A DNA stretch of 64,000 bases. It comes from Prochlorococcus sp. AG-347-I06. Lineage in GTDB: Bacteria; Cyanobacteriota; Cyanobacteriia; PCC-6307; Cyanobiaceae. The position numbers and the translations under genes are program-made. The stretch lies in contig QCBM01000002.1 in the NCBI GenBank assembly GCA_003281605.1, positions 186,001 to 250,000 on the forward strand, in the 5' to 3' direction. Numbering within the stretch: the first letter of the stretch is position 1; each line of letters opens with the position of its first letter. Positions 42,403 through 54,184 of this stretch are shown piece after piece. The notes below the pieces were generated by a model. That model saw only the letters and a list, made by a program, of their open reading frames with translations. It was not told the origin of the DNA and searched no databases.

Positions 42403-43583
42403 GTACCAATAGTTTTAATTTTTTCATTATTTAATTTTACTATGGATTCTGTTATGACTTTAATTCCAACAGCAATCGCTCTTTCATCCGGATCAAATTT
42501 AGAACTATGAAGAGGTGCACATCCATTTGAATTAGAAACGCCAAGCCTAAACATAGCTCCTGGAATATCATTTAAGAATTCAGCAAAATCCTCCGCTCCT
42601 AATGATGGTTTTTGTAATTCGATAACATTTTCTTGACCCAAAACCTTAATTCCCGAATCTCTTAGGACTCTATTAATTTCAGAATTATTGTTAACTGCCG
42701 GAGTGATTTCTCTAAATCTTACTTTTGCTTCAGCTCCGCAACCATTAGCTAAAGAAGTGATATTTTCATTTAGCCAATTACCAATATTCGTAAATACTTT
42801 ACGATTAGTGCATCTAACTGTACCAACTAAATTAACCTTTTCTGCAAGAACATTGAATGCATTACCACCATTTATTTTCCCAAAAGTTATTACTACAGGA
42901 TCTAAAGGGTCTAACTTGCGTGTTATTGATTCTTGAATTCCCGAAACAACTTTAGAGGCTACCCAAATAGCATCAACTCCTTCATGAGGTCGAGCACCAT
43001 GGCCTGATTTTCCTTTAATCTCAACATTAAGTTCTCCAGCAGCTGCAGTTAAACTTCCCTCTTTAATGCCAATAGTGCCTACAGATAAATCGGGGTAGAC
43101 ATGAACTCCCAAAATATTTATTAAACCATTAATTGCACCATCCTTAATCATCCATCTAGCTCCACTTGCAATTTCTTCAGCTGGCTGAAAAATTATCCGA
43201 GTCCCAAAATTTAGTTTTAAATCCTTAATAATTTTTGCCACACCCAATCCAATCGAGATGTGCAAATCATGACCACAGGCATGCATAACACCATCTACTT
43301 TTGAAGAAAAACTTAGTTTAGTTTCCTCAAATATTGGTAAAGCATCCATATCCACTCTTAAGCCTATAATACCATTTTCTACGGGCCCAAAATCAGCTAT
43401 AACTCCAGTCCTGCCTATCGATTCCCTAACATTCCAACCAATATTTTTTAAAAAACCACTGATCAAAATTGCTGTTTGATTTTCAAGACCACTTAATTCC
43501 GGATGTGCATGGATATGTCTTCTTAAATTAATTAATTCATCATTAAAAGAATCAATTTTTTTATGAAGCTGATCTTTATTCAT
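42399..43583 (-). CDS. M20-family amidohydrolase (IAA-amino acid hydrolase-like)
   Basis: 394 aa; 'RRHIHAHPELSGLE', 'MHACGHDLHISIGLG', 'FQPAEEIASGARWMI', 'GKSGHGARPHEGVDAI', 'SLGAEDFAEF'. Confidence 0.93.
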   Translation of the reverse strand: MNKDQLHKKIDSFNDELINLRRHIHAHPELSGLENQTAILISGFLKNIGWNVRESIGRTGVIADFGPVENGIIGLRVDMDALPIFEETKLSFSSKVDGVMHACGHDLHISIGLGVAKIIKDLKLNFGTRIIFQPAEEIASGARWMIKDGAINGLINILGVHVYPDLSVGTIGIKEGSLTAAAGELNVEIKGKSGHGARPHEGVDAIWVASKVVSGIQESITRKLDPLDPVVITFGKINGGNAFNVLAEKVNLVGTVRCTNRKVFTNIGNWLNENITSLANGCGAEAKVRFREITPAVNNNSEINRVLRDSGIKVLGQENVIELQKPSLGAEDFAEFLNDIPGAMFRLGVSNSNGCAPLHSSKFDPDERAIAVGIKVITESIVKLNNEKIKTIGT

Positions 43584-43586
43584 TAC

Positions 43587-44375
43587 TTATTTTAAATCGA
43601 TAAAGTTCATTAAATCTTTAATTGGTTGTGGAGGCCATCTTCTTATTGTTTTTAGCCATTCTTCATCACCATATCTAGGATCTAATTCAGTTACCGCTAT
43701 CCAATTACTCTCTGCTTTCCCAGATTCACCTTTTGACCAATTCAAGGCTGTTAAAGCTGCCCTAGCATCTGCAAAAGTTGGATAACGTCTTATTAATTTT
43801 TTTAATTCTTTTTCAGATTCATCAATATTCCCCAACTGAAAATCTGCTAACGCCACACTTGACCTAGCCATGGCAAATCCAGGATTATATAAAGCAGCTT
43901 TTGAAAATAAATCTCTTGCTTTATCCCAATGTGAAGTAGATCCTTCTACATTAGCCAAATTATATAATGCAGAGAAGTTTTCATTATCTTGCGAGATAAC
44001 GAACATGTAATCCCTTTTCGCTTGCGACCATAAACCCAATGCTTCCTCTGCGATCCCCCTGTTGATGTAAGGATCTATTTCAATAGGATTCAAACTTATT
44101 GCCTTATTTTGGTCATCTATTGATCCCTTAACATCTCCCAAAACAAGTCTTACGTTACCTCTATTGCTAAAACCTGCAGCATCATCAGGATAAGAATCGA
44201 GATATTGATTCCATTCTTGTAAAGCGAGATTAAATTTTCCGCCTGAACTTAGATCTAATGCATTTTGAAACAAATCACCTCTCAAAGATAATGAATAGCA
44301 TGGTGCAATATAAAAAATATTCAAAAAAATAAAAATTAATAAAAACCAAACCTTAGCTTTTCTAAAAGTTATCAT
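43587..44375 (-). CDS. TPR-repeat protein with signal peptide
   Basis: 262 aa; hydrophobic N-terminus, repeated TPR-like units ('[47 protein letters not shown]'). Confidence 0.82.
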   Translation of the reverse strand: MITFRKAKVWFLLIFIFLNIFYIAPCYSLSLRGDLFQNALDLSSGGKFNLALQEWNQYLDSYPDDAAGFSNRGNVRLVLGDVKGSIDDQNKAISLNPIEIDPYINRGIAEEALGLWSQAKRDYMFVISQDNENFSALYNLANVEGSTSHWDKARDLFSKAALYNPGFAMARSSVALADFQLGNIDESEKELKKLIRRYPTFADARAALTALNWSKGESGKAESNWIAVTELDPRYGDEEWLKTIRRWPPQPIKDLMNFIDLK

Positions 44376-45421
44376 TTTTTTGAATCAATATACTTTTTAC
44401 CTAAAGCAGTAAGCAATCTTCCTCTAGGAGTTCTAGTGAGGAAACCAATTTTGATAAGATATGGCTCAACTACAAATTCTAACATTGAAGAATCATCACC
44501 CAAGCCCGCTGCAATTGAATCAAGGCCAGTTGGCATATTGTTGTTTTGGTTAATAAAAGATAAATAGTGTCTATCTAGAGAATCCAATCCTTTTTCGTCT
44601 ATTTGGTAAGAAGTTAAGGCTTTTTTTACTAAATTCACGGAGATAGTATTAGTTTTCACAACAACTTGAGCATAATCTCTCACTCGTCTTAATAATCTTA
44701 AAGCAATTCTTGGAGTCCCTCGAGATATTTTTGCTAAATCATAAGATGCTTCATCATCTAAATTGAGGTTTATTAATCGGGAGAAATTAACAATAATTTG
44801 TTTTAATTCATCATAAGTATAAAATTCAATTTTCTGAGATATACCAAATCTATCTCTTAGAGGTGCACTTATTGAGGCTAATTTAGTCGTCGCGCCAATC
44901 AGAGTAAACCTAGGAAGATTAATTGTTCTGCAACGGGTTCCTTTATTAGCTCCCATAGTTAAGTCGAGTCTAAAATCTTCCATTGCAGAATACAACAACT
45001 CTTCTGTTAACCTATTTAAGCGATGTATCTCATCGATAAATAAAACTTCACCTTCTTTTAATCCAAGAAGTAAACCTACAATATCTCTTGGTCTTTCAAT
45101 TGCTGGTGCAGTCGCTATCTTACATTTTGTATTCAATTCATGGGCTATCAAAAAAGCAAGAGTCGTCTTACCTAAACCAGGCTGTCCATATAAAAGAGTA
45201 TGCTCCAAAGGTTCTTTTCTAAAAATTGAAGCATCTATAGCTATTCTTAAAGAAGATTTAAGTTGTTCTTGGCCAATAAATTCTTTTAAAGTAAGAGGCC
45301 GGGCCAAGTTAAGATTATTATTTCTCTTTTCTTCTGGAATGATTTTTGAATCAACTAACCTAAGCTCTTTTTTGCGAAGAGAAGATTCATCATCACCTAT
45401 ATTAGAAGAAATTATTGCCAT
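44372..45421 (-). CDS. ruvB: Holliday junction branch migration helicase RuvB
   Basis: 349 aa; '[24 protein letters not shown]', '[23 protein letters not shown]', '[24 protein letters not shown]', '[20 protein letters not shown]'. Confidence 0.97.
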   Translation of the reverse strand: MAIISSNIGDDESSLRKKELRLVDSKIIPEEKRNNNLNLARPLTLKEFIGQEQLKSSLRIAIDASIFRKEPLEHTLLYGQPGLGKTTLAFLIAHELNTKCKIATAPAIERPRDIVGLLLGLKEGEVLFIDEIHRLNRLTEELLYSAMEDFRLDLTMGANKGTRCRTINLPRFTLIGATTKLASISAPLRDRFGISQKIEFYTYDELKQIIVNFSRLINLNLDDEASYDLAKISRGTPRIALRLLRRVRDYAQVVVKTNTISVNLVKKALTSYQIDEKGLDSLDRHYLSFINQNNNMPTGLDSIAAGLGDDSSMLEFVVEPYLIKIGFLTRTPRGRLLTALGKKYIDSKK

Positions 45422-45473
45422 AATGAAAGGTTAATTGCAATTGATCTGAGTAGAAAGATTCTTTACAACTAAA

Positions 45474-45968
45474 ATGACAAAAAATTCAAACAAAGGTAAA
45501 AATAATAATAATAAAGCAAATAATTTTAAACTTCTAGCTGAGAATAGATATGCAAAATTTCAATATGCTATAACTGAAACAATCGAAGCTGGAATTGAGC
45601 TTTTAGGGACTGAAGTAAAGTCTATTAGAAACGGAAAAGCAAATTTAAGAGACGGATACTGTTCATTTAGAGATGGTGAGATCTTATTATTGAATGTTCA
45701 CATTTCACCACATAAAAATGTAGGGTCTTTCTTTAATCATGATCCATTAAGAAATAGAAAGTTGCTACTACATAAAAAAGAAATAATAAAAATGAAATCT
45801 AATACTGAAAAAAAAGGGATGACTATTGTTCCATTATCTCTTTATTTAAAAGGCTCATGGATAAAACTAAAAATTGGAGTCGGGAAAGGGAAGAAATTAC
45901 ATGACAAACGACAAGACGAAAAACAAAAAAGTATAACAAAAGAAATCAACTCTGCACTAAAAAGATAA
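45474..45968 (+). CDS. smpB: SsrA-binding protein
   Basis: 164 aa; '[48 protein letters not shown]', '[11 protein letters not shown]'. Confidence 0.97.
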   Translation: MTKNSNKGKNNNNKANNFKLLAENRYAKFQYAITETIEAGIELLGTEVKSIRNGKANLRDGYCSFRDGEILLLNVHISPHKNVGSFFNHDPLRNRKLLLHKKEIIKMKSNTEKKGMTIVPLSLYLKGSWIKLKIGVGKGKKLHDKRQDEKQKSITKEINSALKR

Positions 45969-45995
45969 AAATATTATGCATACTTATTGAGACTA

Positions 45996-46241
45996 TCAAT
46001 CTAAAGTGACTGAACTGGGAGGTGGGGAAGGATCTGGATCTGCAATTAACATATGCTGCAATACAGTTTCAGGCCTCTCACTATCTCTCCAGCGAATTTT
46101 GTATGCAGGCATTTTTGTCCCCCTACTTGTAGTTTGCTCTACTGGTTCGATAACCCATCCTCTTCTTGATCGGCCTTGAGGATTTCTTTTAACTACTGCA
46201 TCCGCGTGTTTGAAACGGAAACCAACACGTTCACCACTCAT
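45996..46241 (-). CDS. Small conserved cyanobacterial hypothetical protein
   Basis: 81 aa; 'MSGERVGFRFKHADAVVKRNPQGRSRRGWVIEPVEQTTSRGTKMPAYKIRWRDSERPETVLQHMLIA'. Confidence 0.75.
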   Translation of the reverse strand: MSGERVGFRFKHADAVVKRNPQGRSRRGWVIEPVEQTTSRGTKMPAYKIRWRDSERPETVLQHMLIADPDPSPPPSSVTLD

Positions 46242-46270
46242 TTAAAAAATTTCGTATTGGATTAATTTAT

Positions 46271-47809
46271 CTATTTTACTTCATTCAAGGGTAATTTTTC
46301 ACTTTTTTTGGAAGATATTTCTGGTTTTAACAATGGGAAAGGGATTACATCTCTAATTGATGCGCTGTTAGTAATTAACATAATTAACCTATCAATGCCT
46401 ATGCCTAATCCTCCAGTAGGCGGCATGCCAATCTCTAAAGCATTCAAGAAATCTTCATCTATACAGTGCGCCTCAAGATCTCCTTTATCTCTAAGAGATT
46501 GCTGTAATTGCATTCTTTCTCTTTGATCTATTGGATCTATTAACTCACTAAATGCATTTGCCAGCTCTCGACCAACAATAAATAGTTCAAATCTCTGAAC
46601 TATTTCTTTATTATCAAAATGAGGCCTAGCTAAAGGAGAAATTTCAACAGGATAATCTATAACAAAAGTGGGTTCTACAAGTTTTGATTCAACTTTTTGC
46701 TCGAAGACCTCATTTAGAAGTCTTCCAATAGTATTTACTTTATTAGAGAAATCAACATTTATGTTTTTAACGGCTTTTTTTGCAGATAGAAAGTCTCCGC
46801 TGAAAGAATCAAAATCAATTCCTGTATATTTTTTGACAATGTCTTTCATGGATATTCTTAACCAAGGTTTAGAAAAATCAATTTCTTTATTTTGATAATT
46901 TATAATTAAAGATCCACATGCATCAGCTAAGATATCTTTAATCAATTCTTCAGTTAAATTCATCATATCGACATAATCAGAATAAGCTTCATAAATTTCA
47001 ACTGAGGTGAATTCAGGATTATGCCTTGTACTTATCCCCTCATTACGGAAGATTCTTCCCAATTCATATACTTTCTCAAATCCTCCAACAACCATTCTTT
47101 TTAAATGTAATTCTGTCGCTATTCTTAGATAAAGCGGAATATCTAATGTATTGTGATGAGTTATAAATGGTCTTGCTTCAGCACCACCAGCTTCAGATTG
47201 CAGAATTGGAGTTTCTATCTCTAAAAAATTTTTATTATCTAACCATTTTCTTATAAAACTTATACATTTTGCTCTTGTTTTAAATACATTTTTAGAGTGA
47301 GGATTCACTATTAGATCTAGATAACGTTGTCTATATCTTTTTTCAATATCAGTCAATCCATGCCATTTATCTGGCAAAGGTTGTAATGATTTTGATAACA
47401 TTTCCCATTTTTCTACCTTAATTGAAAGCTCACCTTTATTAGTTTTTTTAATAGTTCCGTGGACGCCTATCCAATCACCAATGTCTACAATTTCCTTGAT
47501 ATCTTCAAAAGAAAGTAATTTTTGTTTTTCCAAATTTAAGTTAATAATCCTTTTATCTAAATAAAGCTGAATCTGACCATCTTGATCGCTTATTGTAAAA
47601 AAAGCAATTTTACCCATTACCCTCTTTGCCATCACTCTACCAGCAAGAGAAACGCTGAAGTCTTCCTCTTGACCATTTTCTAAATAACCAAATTCTTTAA
47701 TAAGAAAACTGGTAGTATGGGATACCCTAAAACTCTGTGCGTAAGAAGCAAATCCTTTACTAACGAGTGAACTAGCTTTTTGTAAGCGTGCTTCTTTTAT
47801 TTCAGACAA
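46271..47809 (-). CDS. lysS: Lysyl-tRNA synthetase (class II)
   Basis: 512 aa; OB-fold, '[12 protein letters not shown]', '[21 protein letters not shown]', '[24 protein letters not shown]', '[11 protein letters not shown]'. Confidence 0.97.
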   Translation of the reverse strand: MSEIKEARLQKASSLVSKGFASYAQSFRVSHTTSFLIKEFGYLENGQEEDFSVSLAGRVMAKRVMGKIAFFTISDQDGQIQLYLDKRIINLNLEKQKLLSFEDIKEIVDIGDWIGVHGTIKKTNKGELSIKVEKWEMLSKSLQPLPDKWHGLTDIEKRYRQRYLDLIVNPHSKNVFKTRAKCISFIRKWLDNKNFLEIETPILQSEAGGAEARPFITHHNTLDIPLYLRIATELHLKRMVVGGFEKVYELGRIFRNEGISTRHNPEFTSVEIYEAYSDYVDMMNLTEELIKDILADACGSLIINYQNKEIDFSKPWLRISMKDIVKKYTGIDFDSFSGDFLSAKKAVKNINVDFSNKVNTIGRLLNEVFEQKVESKLVEPTFVIDYPVEISPLARPHFDNKEIVQRFELFIVGRELANAFSELIDPIDQRERMQLQQSLRDKGDLEAHCIDEDFLNALEIGMPPTGGLGIGIDRLIMLITNSASIRDVIPFPLLKPEISSKKSEKLPLNEVK

Positions 47810-47859
47810 AATTTATTTTAATATATTTGTTTTATTTAATAAAATTATCAAACTATCGC

Positions 47860-48606
47860 TCAACTTGCCAAAGATGTTGCTGTTTCACCAACTCTCTGAG
47901 ATGCGTAACCAATCCCTCTAACAGTTAATATTAATTCTGGATTTCTTGGATCTGGTTCCAACTTACCTCTCAATCTCGCAACGTATACATCTACAACTCT
48001 TAAATCCGCAGCTCTACGAGGAGGATAACCCCAAAGCTGTTCTAATATTTCTGCTCGTGGGACAACTTTGCCAGGCTCGTCAAATAATAATTCTAAGAGA
48101 CTAAATTCAGTATAAGTTAAACTAATTCTATCTCCAGCTCTAGAAACTTGTCTGCGATTAGTATCAACAACTAAACTTCCAAATTTCATAACTCCTTTAC
48201 CTGAAGGAACTTCTTTGGTTTCAGTAACCGATATACTAGGGCCCATTCTTCTCAAAATTGTAGCTATTCTAGCCTCTAACTCTTTTGGGCTAAATGGTTT
48301 AGATAAGTAATCATCAGCCCCTAAATCCAAGCCTGCGACTCTCTCTGAAATAGCCTCTAGAGCGGTTAAGAATATAATTGGCACTACTGATTCAGCTCTA
48401 ATTCTTCTACAAACAGCAAATCCATCCATTTTTGGAAGCATAACATCAAGAACTATTAAATCTGGGGAATCCCTATGGAAAGACTCAAGAGCTTCTTCGC
48501 CATTAGTGGCTGAATAAACTTGATATCCAGCTAGTTGAAGCCTCGTGACTAATACCTTCAAAACTGCTGGTTCATCATCAACAACTAAAATTCTTGCTTT
48601 TGACAT
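47860..48606 (-). CDS. rpaB: OmpR-family response regulator, most like RpaB
   Basis: 248 aa; receiver 'ILVVDDEPAVLKVLVTRLQLAGYQV...VLDVMLPKMDGFAVC', winged-helix C-terminus '...WGYPPRRAADLRVVDVYVARLRGKLEPDPRNPELILTVRGIGYASQRV'. Symbol from recalled similarity. Confidence 0.72.
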   Translation of the reverse strand: MSKARILVVDDEPAVLKVLVTRLQLAGYQVYSATNGEEALESFHRDSPDLIVLDVMLPKMDGFAVCRRIRAESVVPIIFLTALEAISERVAGLDLGADDYLSKPFSPKELEARIATILRRMGPSISVTETKEVPSGKGVMKFGSLVVDTNRRQVSRAGDRISLTYTEFSLLELLFDEPGKVVPRAEILEQLWGYPPRRAADLRVVDVYVARLRGKLEPDPRNPELILTVRGIGYASQRVGETATSLAS

Positions 48607-48781
48607 AGTTAAAAAAGATTTCTCGATATTTCAAAGCAAAGAACTATTGCATTGAACATTTATTCTAACAATTAAAAATATAACATTACGAACCCTCATA
48701 GAGATATTAAGAGGGTTTAAAAAAATTCAAAATAATTTGAAGATAAAATGTTTCAAGGTACTTTTTGATTTTTGAAAAAAT

Positions 48782-49333
48782 TTATTCATGCAATTTTATT
48801 CTTGAAAATTTAAACATTCTTAAGAGTTGAGAGCAAATAAAAGGTGCTAACAAACCTGTCAAAAAAACTTCAGCTAAAATAGTTTTAATTCCTGAAATAA
48901 ACATTAAAAAATTACTATCTGAAAAATTTTTAAACAAAATTTGTGAAAGATGAAGAGTCCCGCATACAAAACTTCCAAAAGAACAAATCAAACCATGCCT
49001 AAAATGACCCACCAACATATCAGTATTTAATTTAATTCTCCCAAACAAAAATCCACAAAACATTAAGCCTGGTATTTGAGAAAAATTATTATCTAAAGTT
49101 AAAGAATCTAAAATTAGACCTAAAAATAAACCAAATACTAATCCGTTAAATGATCCATTAATCATTGACCAGGGCAATAACCAAAATAACGGCCAATATG
49201 GCTGAACTCCTAAAAATCCAAGCCAATTTGGATGCCACAAAAAAATAATTGGGATAAAAATGAAGCTTGTTATAGATAATTTGTTTGTAAAAAATTTATT
49301 CATTAAATATTTTCTCTCAAAATTTGCACCCAA
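48782..49333 (-). CDS. mreD: MreD-like rod-shape membrane protein
   Basis: 183 aa polytopic; immediately downstream of mreC. Confidence 0.7.
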   Translation of the reverse strand: MGANFERKYLMNKFFTNKLSITSFIFIPIIFLWHPNWLGFLGVQPYWPLFWLLPWSMINGSFNGLVFGLFLGLILDSLTLDNNFSQIPGLMFCGFLFGRIKLNTDMLVGHFRHGLICSFGSFVCGTLHLSQILFKNFSDSNFLMFISGIKTILAEVFLTGLLAPFICSQLLRMFKFSRIKLHE

Positions 49334-50052
49334 TCAATTACGTTAGGTTTTGCTAAAAGCGAAATTTTTGCCGTTTTTTTTGATTGCAATGTCTCATCTA
49401 TAGATTGGACTATCCCAATGGGAATATTTGGAGGTAATAAAGAGCTAGCAGGAGAGGATGATACAAAATCTCCTACTTTTATATCAGCATCTTTTGAATA
49501 TAGTATTAGGCTAGGTTGATCATCGCCTAAACCAACCAATACTCCATTAGTTTGACTTCTATCAACCCATACTCCTAATTTACTCTCTGGAGAAGTTAAT
49601 AATGTTACAGAAGAAGTAAATAGAGAAGTGTTGTTTACTCTGCCTAATAATCCTCCTGGGCCAGTAACAATATCACCAATTTCCACTCCATCTTTTGAAC
49701 CTTTGTTTAAAATTATTTGTCTCCACCAACCTCCTATTTTTCTCGAAATAACTGCTGCTGAAATATTGTCATTACTAGATAATTCTTGAAGCGATAAAAT
49801 GTTACGCAATCTTATATTATCCTTTTTTATGAGATTTAATTTTATTAAAGATTCTTGGTCTATGCTCTTAAGAATAACTTCTTTTTGAAATGGACCAGGC
49901 CAAAACGGCTTTGAAATAAAGTAAAAAAAATCTTTATATAAAGACCCTTTTGAAATCCTTACAAAGACTAAAAATAAAAAAATTCCAAAAAATATCCAAC
50001 TTTTCTTTTTATGCCACCAACGACTAGAGGAAACTCGTCGGATATCAAACAT
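49303..50052 (-). CDS. mreC: Rod shape-determining protein MreC
   Basis: 249 aa; 'AAVISRKIGGWWRQIILNKGSKDGVEIGDIVTGPGGLLGRVNNTSLFTSSVTLLTSPESKLGVWV'. Confidence 0.92.
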   Translation of the reverse strand: MFDIRRVSSSRWWHKKKSWIFFGIFLFLVFVRISKGSLYKDFFYFISKPFWPGPFQKEVILKSIDQESLIKLNLIKKDNIRLRNILSLQELSSNDNISAAVISRKIGGWWRQIILNKGSKDGVEIGDIVTGPGGLLGRVNNTSLFTSSVTLLTSPESKLGVWVDRSQTNGVLVGLGDDQPSLILYSKDADIKVGDFVSSSPASSLLPPNIPIGIVQSIDETLQSKKTAKISLLAKPNVIDWVQILRENI

Positions 50053-50056
50053 ATTA

Positions 50057-51109
50057 TTAATCTCTTATCGCGTTCCTTATGAAATCTGGAGTATCAACAA
50101 CTCTTTTAAGTTTTTTAAAATCATCCAGAACCTCCCCACAACCATTAACTACACAAAGCAGAGGATTTTCTGCTATGTGAGTAAAAATTCCCGTTTCATC
50201 GCTCAATAGATCATTAATGCCTCTAACTAAAGCTCCACCTCCTGCAAGCATAATACCCCTATCAACAATATCTGCGGCAAGTTCAGGTGGAGTTCTCTCT
50301 AAAGTTCTTTTCACAGCTTCAACTATCTTGCCAAGTGTTTCAGCCATAGCTTCTCTGATTTCTCCTGATGTTAAAGTGACTGATCTAGGTAGACCAGATA
50401 AAAGATGTAAACCTCTAACTTCTAAGGTAGTTTTATCAAAATCATCATCTGGAAATGCAGATCCAATTTTAATTTTGATATCTTCTGCAGTTCTCTCTCC
50501 AACAACTAAATTATGAACTTTTTTAAGATATAGCGCAATAGACTCATTTATTTCATCTCCAGCTATTCGTACAGACTCACTCAATACAGTTCCACCTAAA
50601 CTTAAGACTGCAACCTCAGTAGTTCCTCCACCAATATCGACAATCATAGTCCCAATTGGCTCAGTTACTGGTAGTGATGCTCCTATTGCTGCTGCGACAG
50701 GTTCATCAATTAAGTGAACCTCTCTAGCTCCGGCTAATCCAGCTTCTCTTACTGCTCTTCGCTCTACACTAGTAACTCCGCTTGGAATACCAATCACTAT
50801 TCTTGGGGCTACAATCCCCTTACCTTCGTTACATTTTTGAATAAATGTTTTTATCATTTGTTCTGCAGCATCAAAATCTGCGATAACCCCATCCCTCAGT
50901 GGTCTTACGGCTCTTATATTCCCAGGGGTTCTTCCAAGCATTAACTTTGCCTCTTTACCAACAGCTAATGGAATCCCTTCCTCTAAATCCATAGCTACTA
51001 CGGAAGGCTCTTGTAAAACGACACCTTTTCCTGATACATGAATTAGGGTATTGGCAGTTCCCAAATCTATGCCAATATCTCTAGAAAATTTAAATCTGCT
51101 AAAAATCAC
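50057..51109 (-). CDS. mreB: Rod shape-determining protein MreB
   Basis: Actin-like: '[31 protein letters not shown]', '[18 protein letters not shown]'. Track start 51160 trimmed to GTG at 51109 ([17 protein letters not shown]). Confidence 0.96.
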   Translation of the reverse strand: MIFSRFKFSRDIGIDLGTANTLIHVSGKGVVLQEPSVVAMDLEEGIPLAVGKEAKLMLGRTPGNIRAVRPLRDGVIADFDAAEQMIKTFIQKCNEGKGIVAPRIVIGIPSGVTSVERRAVREAGLAGAREVHLIDEPVAAAIGASLPVTEPIGTMIVDIGGGTTEVAVLSLGGTVLSESVRIAGDEINESIALYLKKVHNLVVGERTAEDIKIKIGSAFPDDDFDKTTLEVRGLHLLSGLPRSVTLTSGEIREAMAETLGKIVEAVKRTLERTPPELAADIVDRGIMLAGGGALVRGINDLLSDETGIFTHIAENPLLCVVNGCGEVLDDFKKLKRVVDTPDFIRNAIRD

Positions 51110-51240
51110 AATAAGAATTCTTTTTATAAATAATATATCTATTTTTTGGTAAGCTCTCATAATTCTGACGTTTAGTTATGAATAGCACGCAAAACTTTGA
51201 GCAGAATCTGGAAATATGAGTATTATTAAAAAAAAAAATT

Positions 51241-51618
51241 ATGGAAATTAACACTATTAATCTAGTTGGCAGAGCAGGAAGAGAACCAGATGTCAGATAT
51301 TTTGAATCTGGTAGTATCGTAGCTAATTTCACACTTGCCGTTAACAGAAGAAGTAGAGATGAAGAACCAGACTGGTTTAATTTAGAAATATGGGGTAAGC
51401 AAGCTCAAATTGCCGCAGATTACGTTAAAAAAGGTTCTTTAATTGGAATTACAGGAAGCTTTAAAATTGATAGTTGGAAAGATAAAAATACTGGTGAAGA
51501 TAGATATAAACCAGTTGTGAGGGTAGATAGATTAAATTTACTTGGCTCCAGAAAAGAATCTGATAATAATCAATACTCTAACAATAGTAATAGTAGTTCA
51601 AGTGAAATCCCCTTCTAA
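51241..51618 (+). CDS. ssb: Single-stranded DNA-binding protein
   Basis: 125 aa OB fold; 'NTINLVGRAGREPDVRYFESGSIVANFTLAVNRRSRDEEPDWFNLEIWGKQAQIAADYVKKGSLIGITGSF', terminal SSEIPF. Confidence 0.95.
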   Translation: MEINTINLVGRAGREPDVRYFESGSIVANFTLAVNRRSRDEEPDWFNLEIWGKQAQIAADYVKKGSLIGITGSFKIDSWKDKNTGEDRYKPVVRVDRLNLLGSRKESDNNQYSNNSNSSSSEIPF

Positions 51619-52274
51619 GCCCCAATTTTTTTTATAAATCTATTAATTAGTTTGATCAAAAAATATAAGAAAAGTAAAATTAGAATTGGCTTTACAAAAA
51701 ACTTGATTTGATCTAAGTAAGTTTTAATAATAGGGTAATTTTCACCGAATAAAAAGCCTGCATAAGTGAGAAGTGCTACCCATATAAAACTACCAAATGT
51801 AGTCCAAATCAAAAATTTTCTTACTGGCATAAGTTCTATGCCAGCCGGGACTGAAATTATCGTTCTTATACCTGGTATTAATCGTCCCCAAAACACCAAA
51901 GAAACTCCATATTTGTCAAACCACATCTTACTTTTAATTAAATCTTTAGAAGAAATACCCAAGTATTTACCTTTATTATCAAGAAAATTTGAAAGCCTTT
52001 TTTCATTTACTAATCTGCCTAAGTAATACCAAGGCAATGATCCTAGTATTGTTCCCAATAAACCCCAGAAAATTAAAACATAGAAGTTTAATTTTTGTTG
52101 ATAAACGAAAAAGCCACCCAAGGGCATTATGATTTCTGATGGGATTGGGGGAATTATATTCTCTAAAAACATAGCCAAACATATAGTAAGGTATGCAACA
52201 GCCGAATTCTTCTCAACCGCCAAACTTATATAATCAGGAATTGAGGTAAGAAAATTTGCAAAAATTAAACTCAA
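51615..52274 (-). CDS. DedA-family membrane protein
   Basis: 219 aa; 'FLENIIPPIPSEIIMPLGGFF', 'GRLIPGIRTIISVPAGIELMP'. Confidence 0.92.
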   Translation of the reverse strand: MSLIFANFLTSIPDYISLAVEKNSAVAYLTICLAMFLENIIPPIPSEIIMPLGGFFVYQQKLNFYVLIFWGLLGTILGSLPWYYLGRLVNEKRLSNFLDNKGKYLGISSKDLIKSKMWFDKYGVSLVFWGRLIPGIRTIISVPAGIELMPVRKFLIWTTFGSFIWVALLTYAGFLFGENYPIIKTYLDQIKFFVKPILILLFLYFLIKLINRFIKKIGA

Positions 52275-52276
52275 TT

Positions 52277-53695
52277 TTAGTATCTATAAAATTCTGATTT
52301 ATATGGTCCCTCAACTGAAACATTAATATAATCAGCCTGTTCATTAGTTAATTTTGTTAATTTTGCGCCTATTTTATCTAAATGTAACCTAGCAACCATT
52401 TCATCAAGATGTTTTGGTAGCACATAAACTTCTTTAGCATATTGCTCTGACTTATTGAAAAGTTCAATTTGAGCTAATACTTGGTTAGTAAACGAATTAC
52501 TCATAACAAAACTTGGATGCCCAGTTGCACAGCCCAGATTAACTAATCTACCTTCTGCTAAAAGAATAATTTTGTTTCCGCTCGGTAAAGTTATGTGATC
52601 AACCTGCGGCTTTATATTTTCCCAATGATAATTTTTTAAAGAGGCAACATCAATCTCATTATCAAAATGGCCAATGTTGCAAACGATTGCCTCATCTTTC
52701 ATTTTGACAAGATTTTCATGAGTGATTACCTGATAGTTACCAGTGGCTGTAACAAATATGTCTATATCTTCAACAACATCTTCTAACCTAACGACGCTGT
52801 AGCCTTCCATAGCTGCTTGTAGAGCACATATTGGATCAACTTCTGCAACTTTTACAATAGCACCAAGTCCTCTTAATGACTGTGCTGAACCTTTACCTAC
52901 ATCTCCAAAACCCATTACTAATGCAACCTTGCCAGCAATCATTACATCGGTGGCACGCTTAATACTATCAACTAAAGATTCTCTGCAGCCATATAAATTA
53001 TCAAATTTGCTTTTTGTCACTGAGTCATTAACATTAATCGCTGGAAAAGGTAAAGCATTTTGCTTTTGAAGTTGATAAAGTCTTGCAACTCCCGTTGTAG
53101 TTTCTTCAGTGACACCAATGATATTACTCTTAATTCTAGAATAGAATTCACTATCATTTTCCAACTTAGACTTAATAGAATTGAATAAAGCAATTTCTTC
53201 TTCGTTACCGGGATTATCTAAAACAGATAAATCTTTTTCTGCTTTACTACCGAGTATCAATAAACCAGTTGCATCTCCCCCATCATCAAGAATCATATTC
53301 GGTGAGTCGGAACCCCAATCAAGGATATAGTGGGTATATTGCCAATATTCATCAAGAGTCTCCCCTTTTTTTGCAAATACAGAAATTCCTTGATCTGCGA
53401 TAGCTGCAGCAGCATGATCTTGAGTTGAAAAAATATTGCATGAAGCCCATTTCACTTCTGCACCAAGATCAACAAGAGTTTCTATTAAGACTGCTGTTTG
53501 AATAGTCATATGAAGACTACCAGCTATTTTTGCACCTTTTAATGGCTTTTCAGATTGATATTTATCTCTAAGTGCCATTAATCCTGGCATTTCAGTTTCG
53601 GCAATTTTAATTTCTTTACGACCAAAATCTGATAATGAAATATCAGAGATAACAAAATTAGGTGTTGATGTATTAACTGAATTTGCAATAACCAT
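52277..53695 (-). CDS. ahcY: Adenosylhomocysteinase
   Basis: 472 aa; '[39 protein letters not shown]', '[20 protein letters not shown]', C-terminal '[16 protein letters not shown]'. Confidence 0.98.
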   Translation of the reverse strand: MVIANSVNTSTPNFVISDISLSDFGRKEIKIAETEMPGLMALRDKYQSEKPLKGAKIAGSLHMTIQTAVLIETLVDLGAEVKWASCNIFSTQDHAAAAIADQGISVFAKKGETLDEYWQYTHYILDWGSDSPNMILDDGGDATGLLILGSKAEKDLSVLDNPGNEEEIALFNSIKSKLENDSEFYSRIKSNIIGVTEETTTGVARLYQLQKQNALPFPAINVNDSVTKSKFDNLYGCRESLVDSIKRATDVMIAGKVALVMGFGDVGKGSAQSLRGLGAIVKVAEVDPICALQAAMEGYSVVRLEDVVEDIDIFVTATGNYQVITHENLVKMKDEAIVCNIGHFDNEIDVASLKNYHWENIKPQVDHITLPSGNKIILLAEGRLVNLGCATGHPSFVMSNSFTNQVLAQIELFNKSEQYAKEVYVLPKHLDEMVARLHLDKIGAKLTKLTNEQADYINVSVEGPYKSEFYRY

Positions 53696-53734
53696 TTCTA
53701 TCGGAATCTATACCATCTAAACTATAAGTGATTT

Positions 53735-54184
53735 TTGTGTAATATTGTGTTTGTTGAGAATTTTAAAGAGACTTTAAATTTAGGAATAAAACTCTCACGT
53801 AATTTAAATCCCCAATCGATTGTTTTATTACAGGGTCCAATTGGAGCCGGGAAAACTTCATTTGTTCAAGGGATTGCTAAAGGCTTATCAATCTCTGAGG
53901 ATATTACAAGTCCTACATTTGCTTTATCACATCACTATAACTCCGGTAAAATTCCGCTAATTCACCTTGATTTATACAGGTTAGAAAATGTTTCTTTAGC
54001 AAAAGAAGTTTTTTTCTCAGAAGAAGAAGAGGCAATACAAAAACAAGCTATTTTAGTTATAGAATGGCCAGAATTAATAGAACCAGTTATCCAAGATTTC
54101 TGGAAAATAGAAATTAGTTATGCAAAAGATTACGGAAGACACTACAAAATAAGAGATCCTAAAAATTTATTAACATTCTCATAA
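53735..54184 (+). CDS. tsaE: tRNA threonylcarbamoyladenosine biosynthesis ATPase TsaE
   Basis: 149 aa, TTG start; 'VLLQGPIGAGKTSFVQGIAKGL', 'ITSPTFALSHHY', 'HLDLYRLE', 'VIEWPELI'. Confidence 0.94.
   Translation: MCNIVFVENFKETLNLGIKLSRNLNPQSIVLLQGPIGAGKTSFVQGIAKGLSISEDITSPTFALSHHYNSGKIPLIHLDLYRLENVSLAKEVFFSEEEEAIQKQAILVIEWPELIEPVIQDFWKIEISYAKDYGRHYKIRDPKNLLTFS

Noticed and set aside
50217-50516. 99-aa plus-strand ORF
   Set aside because: Antisense to mreB.
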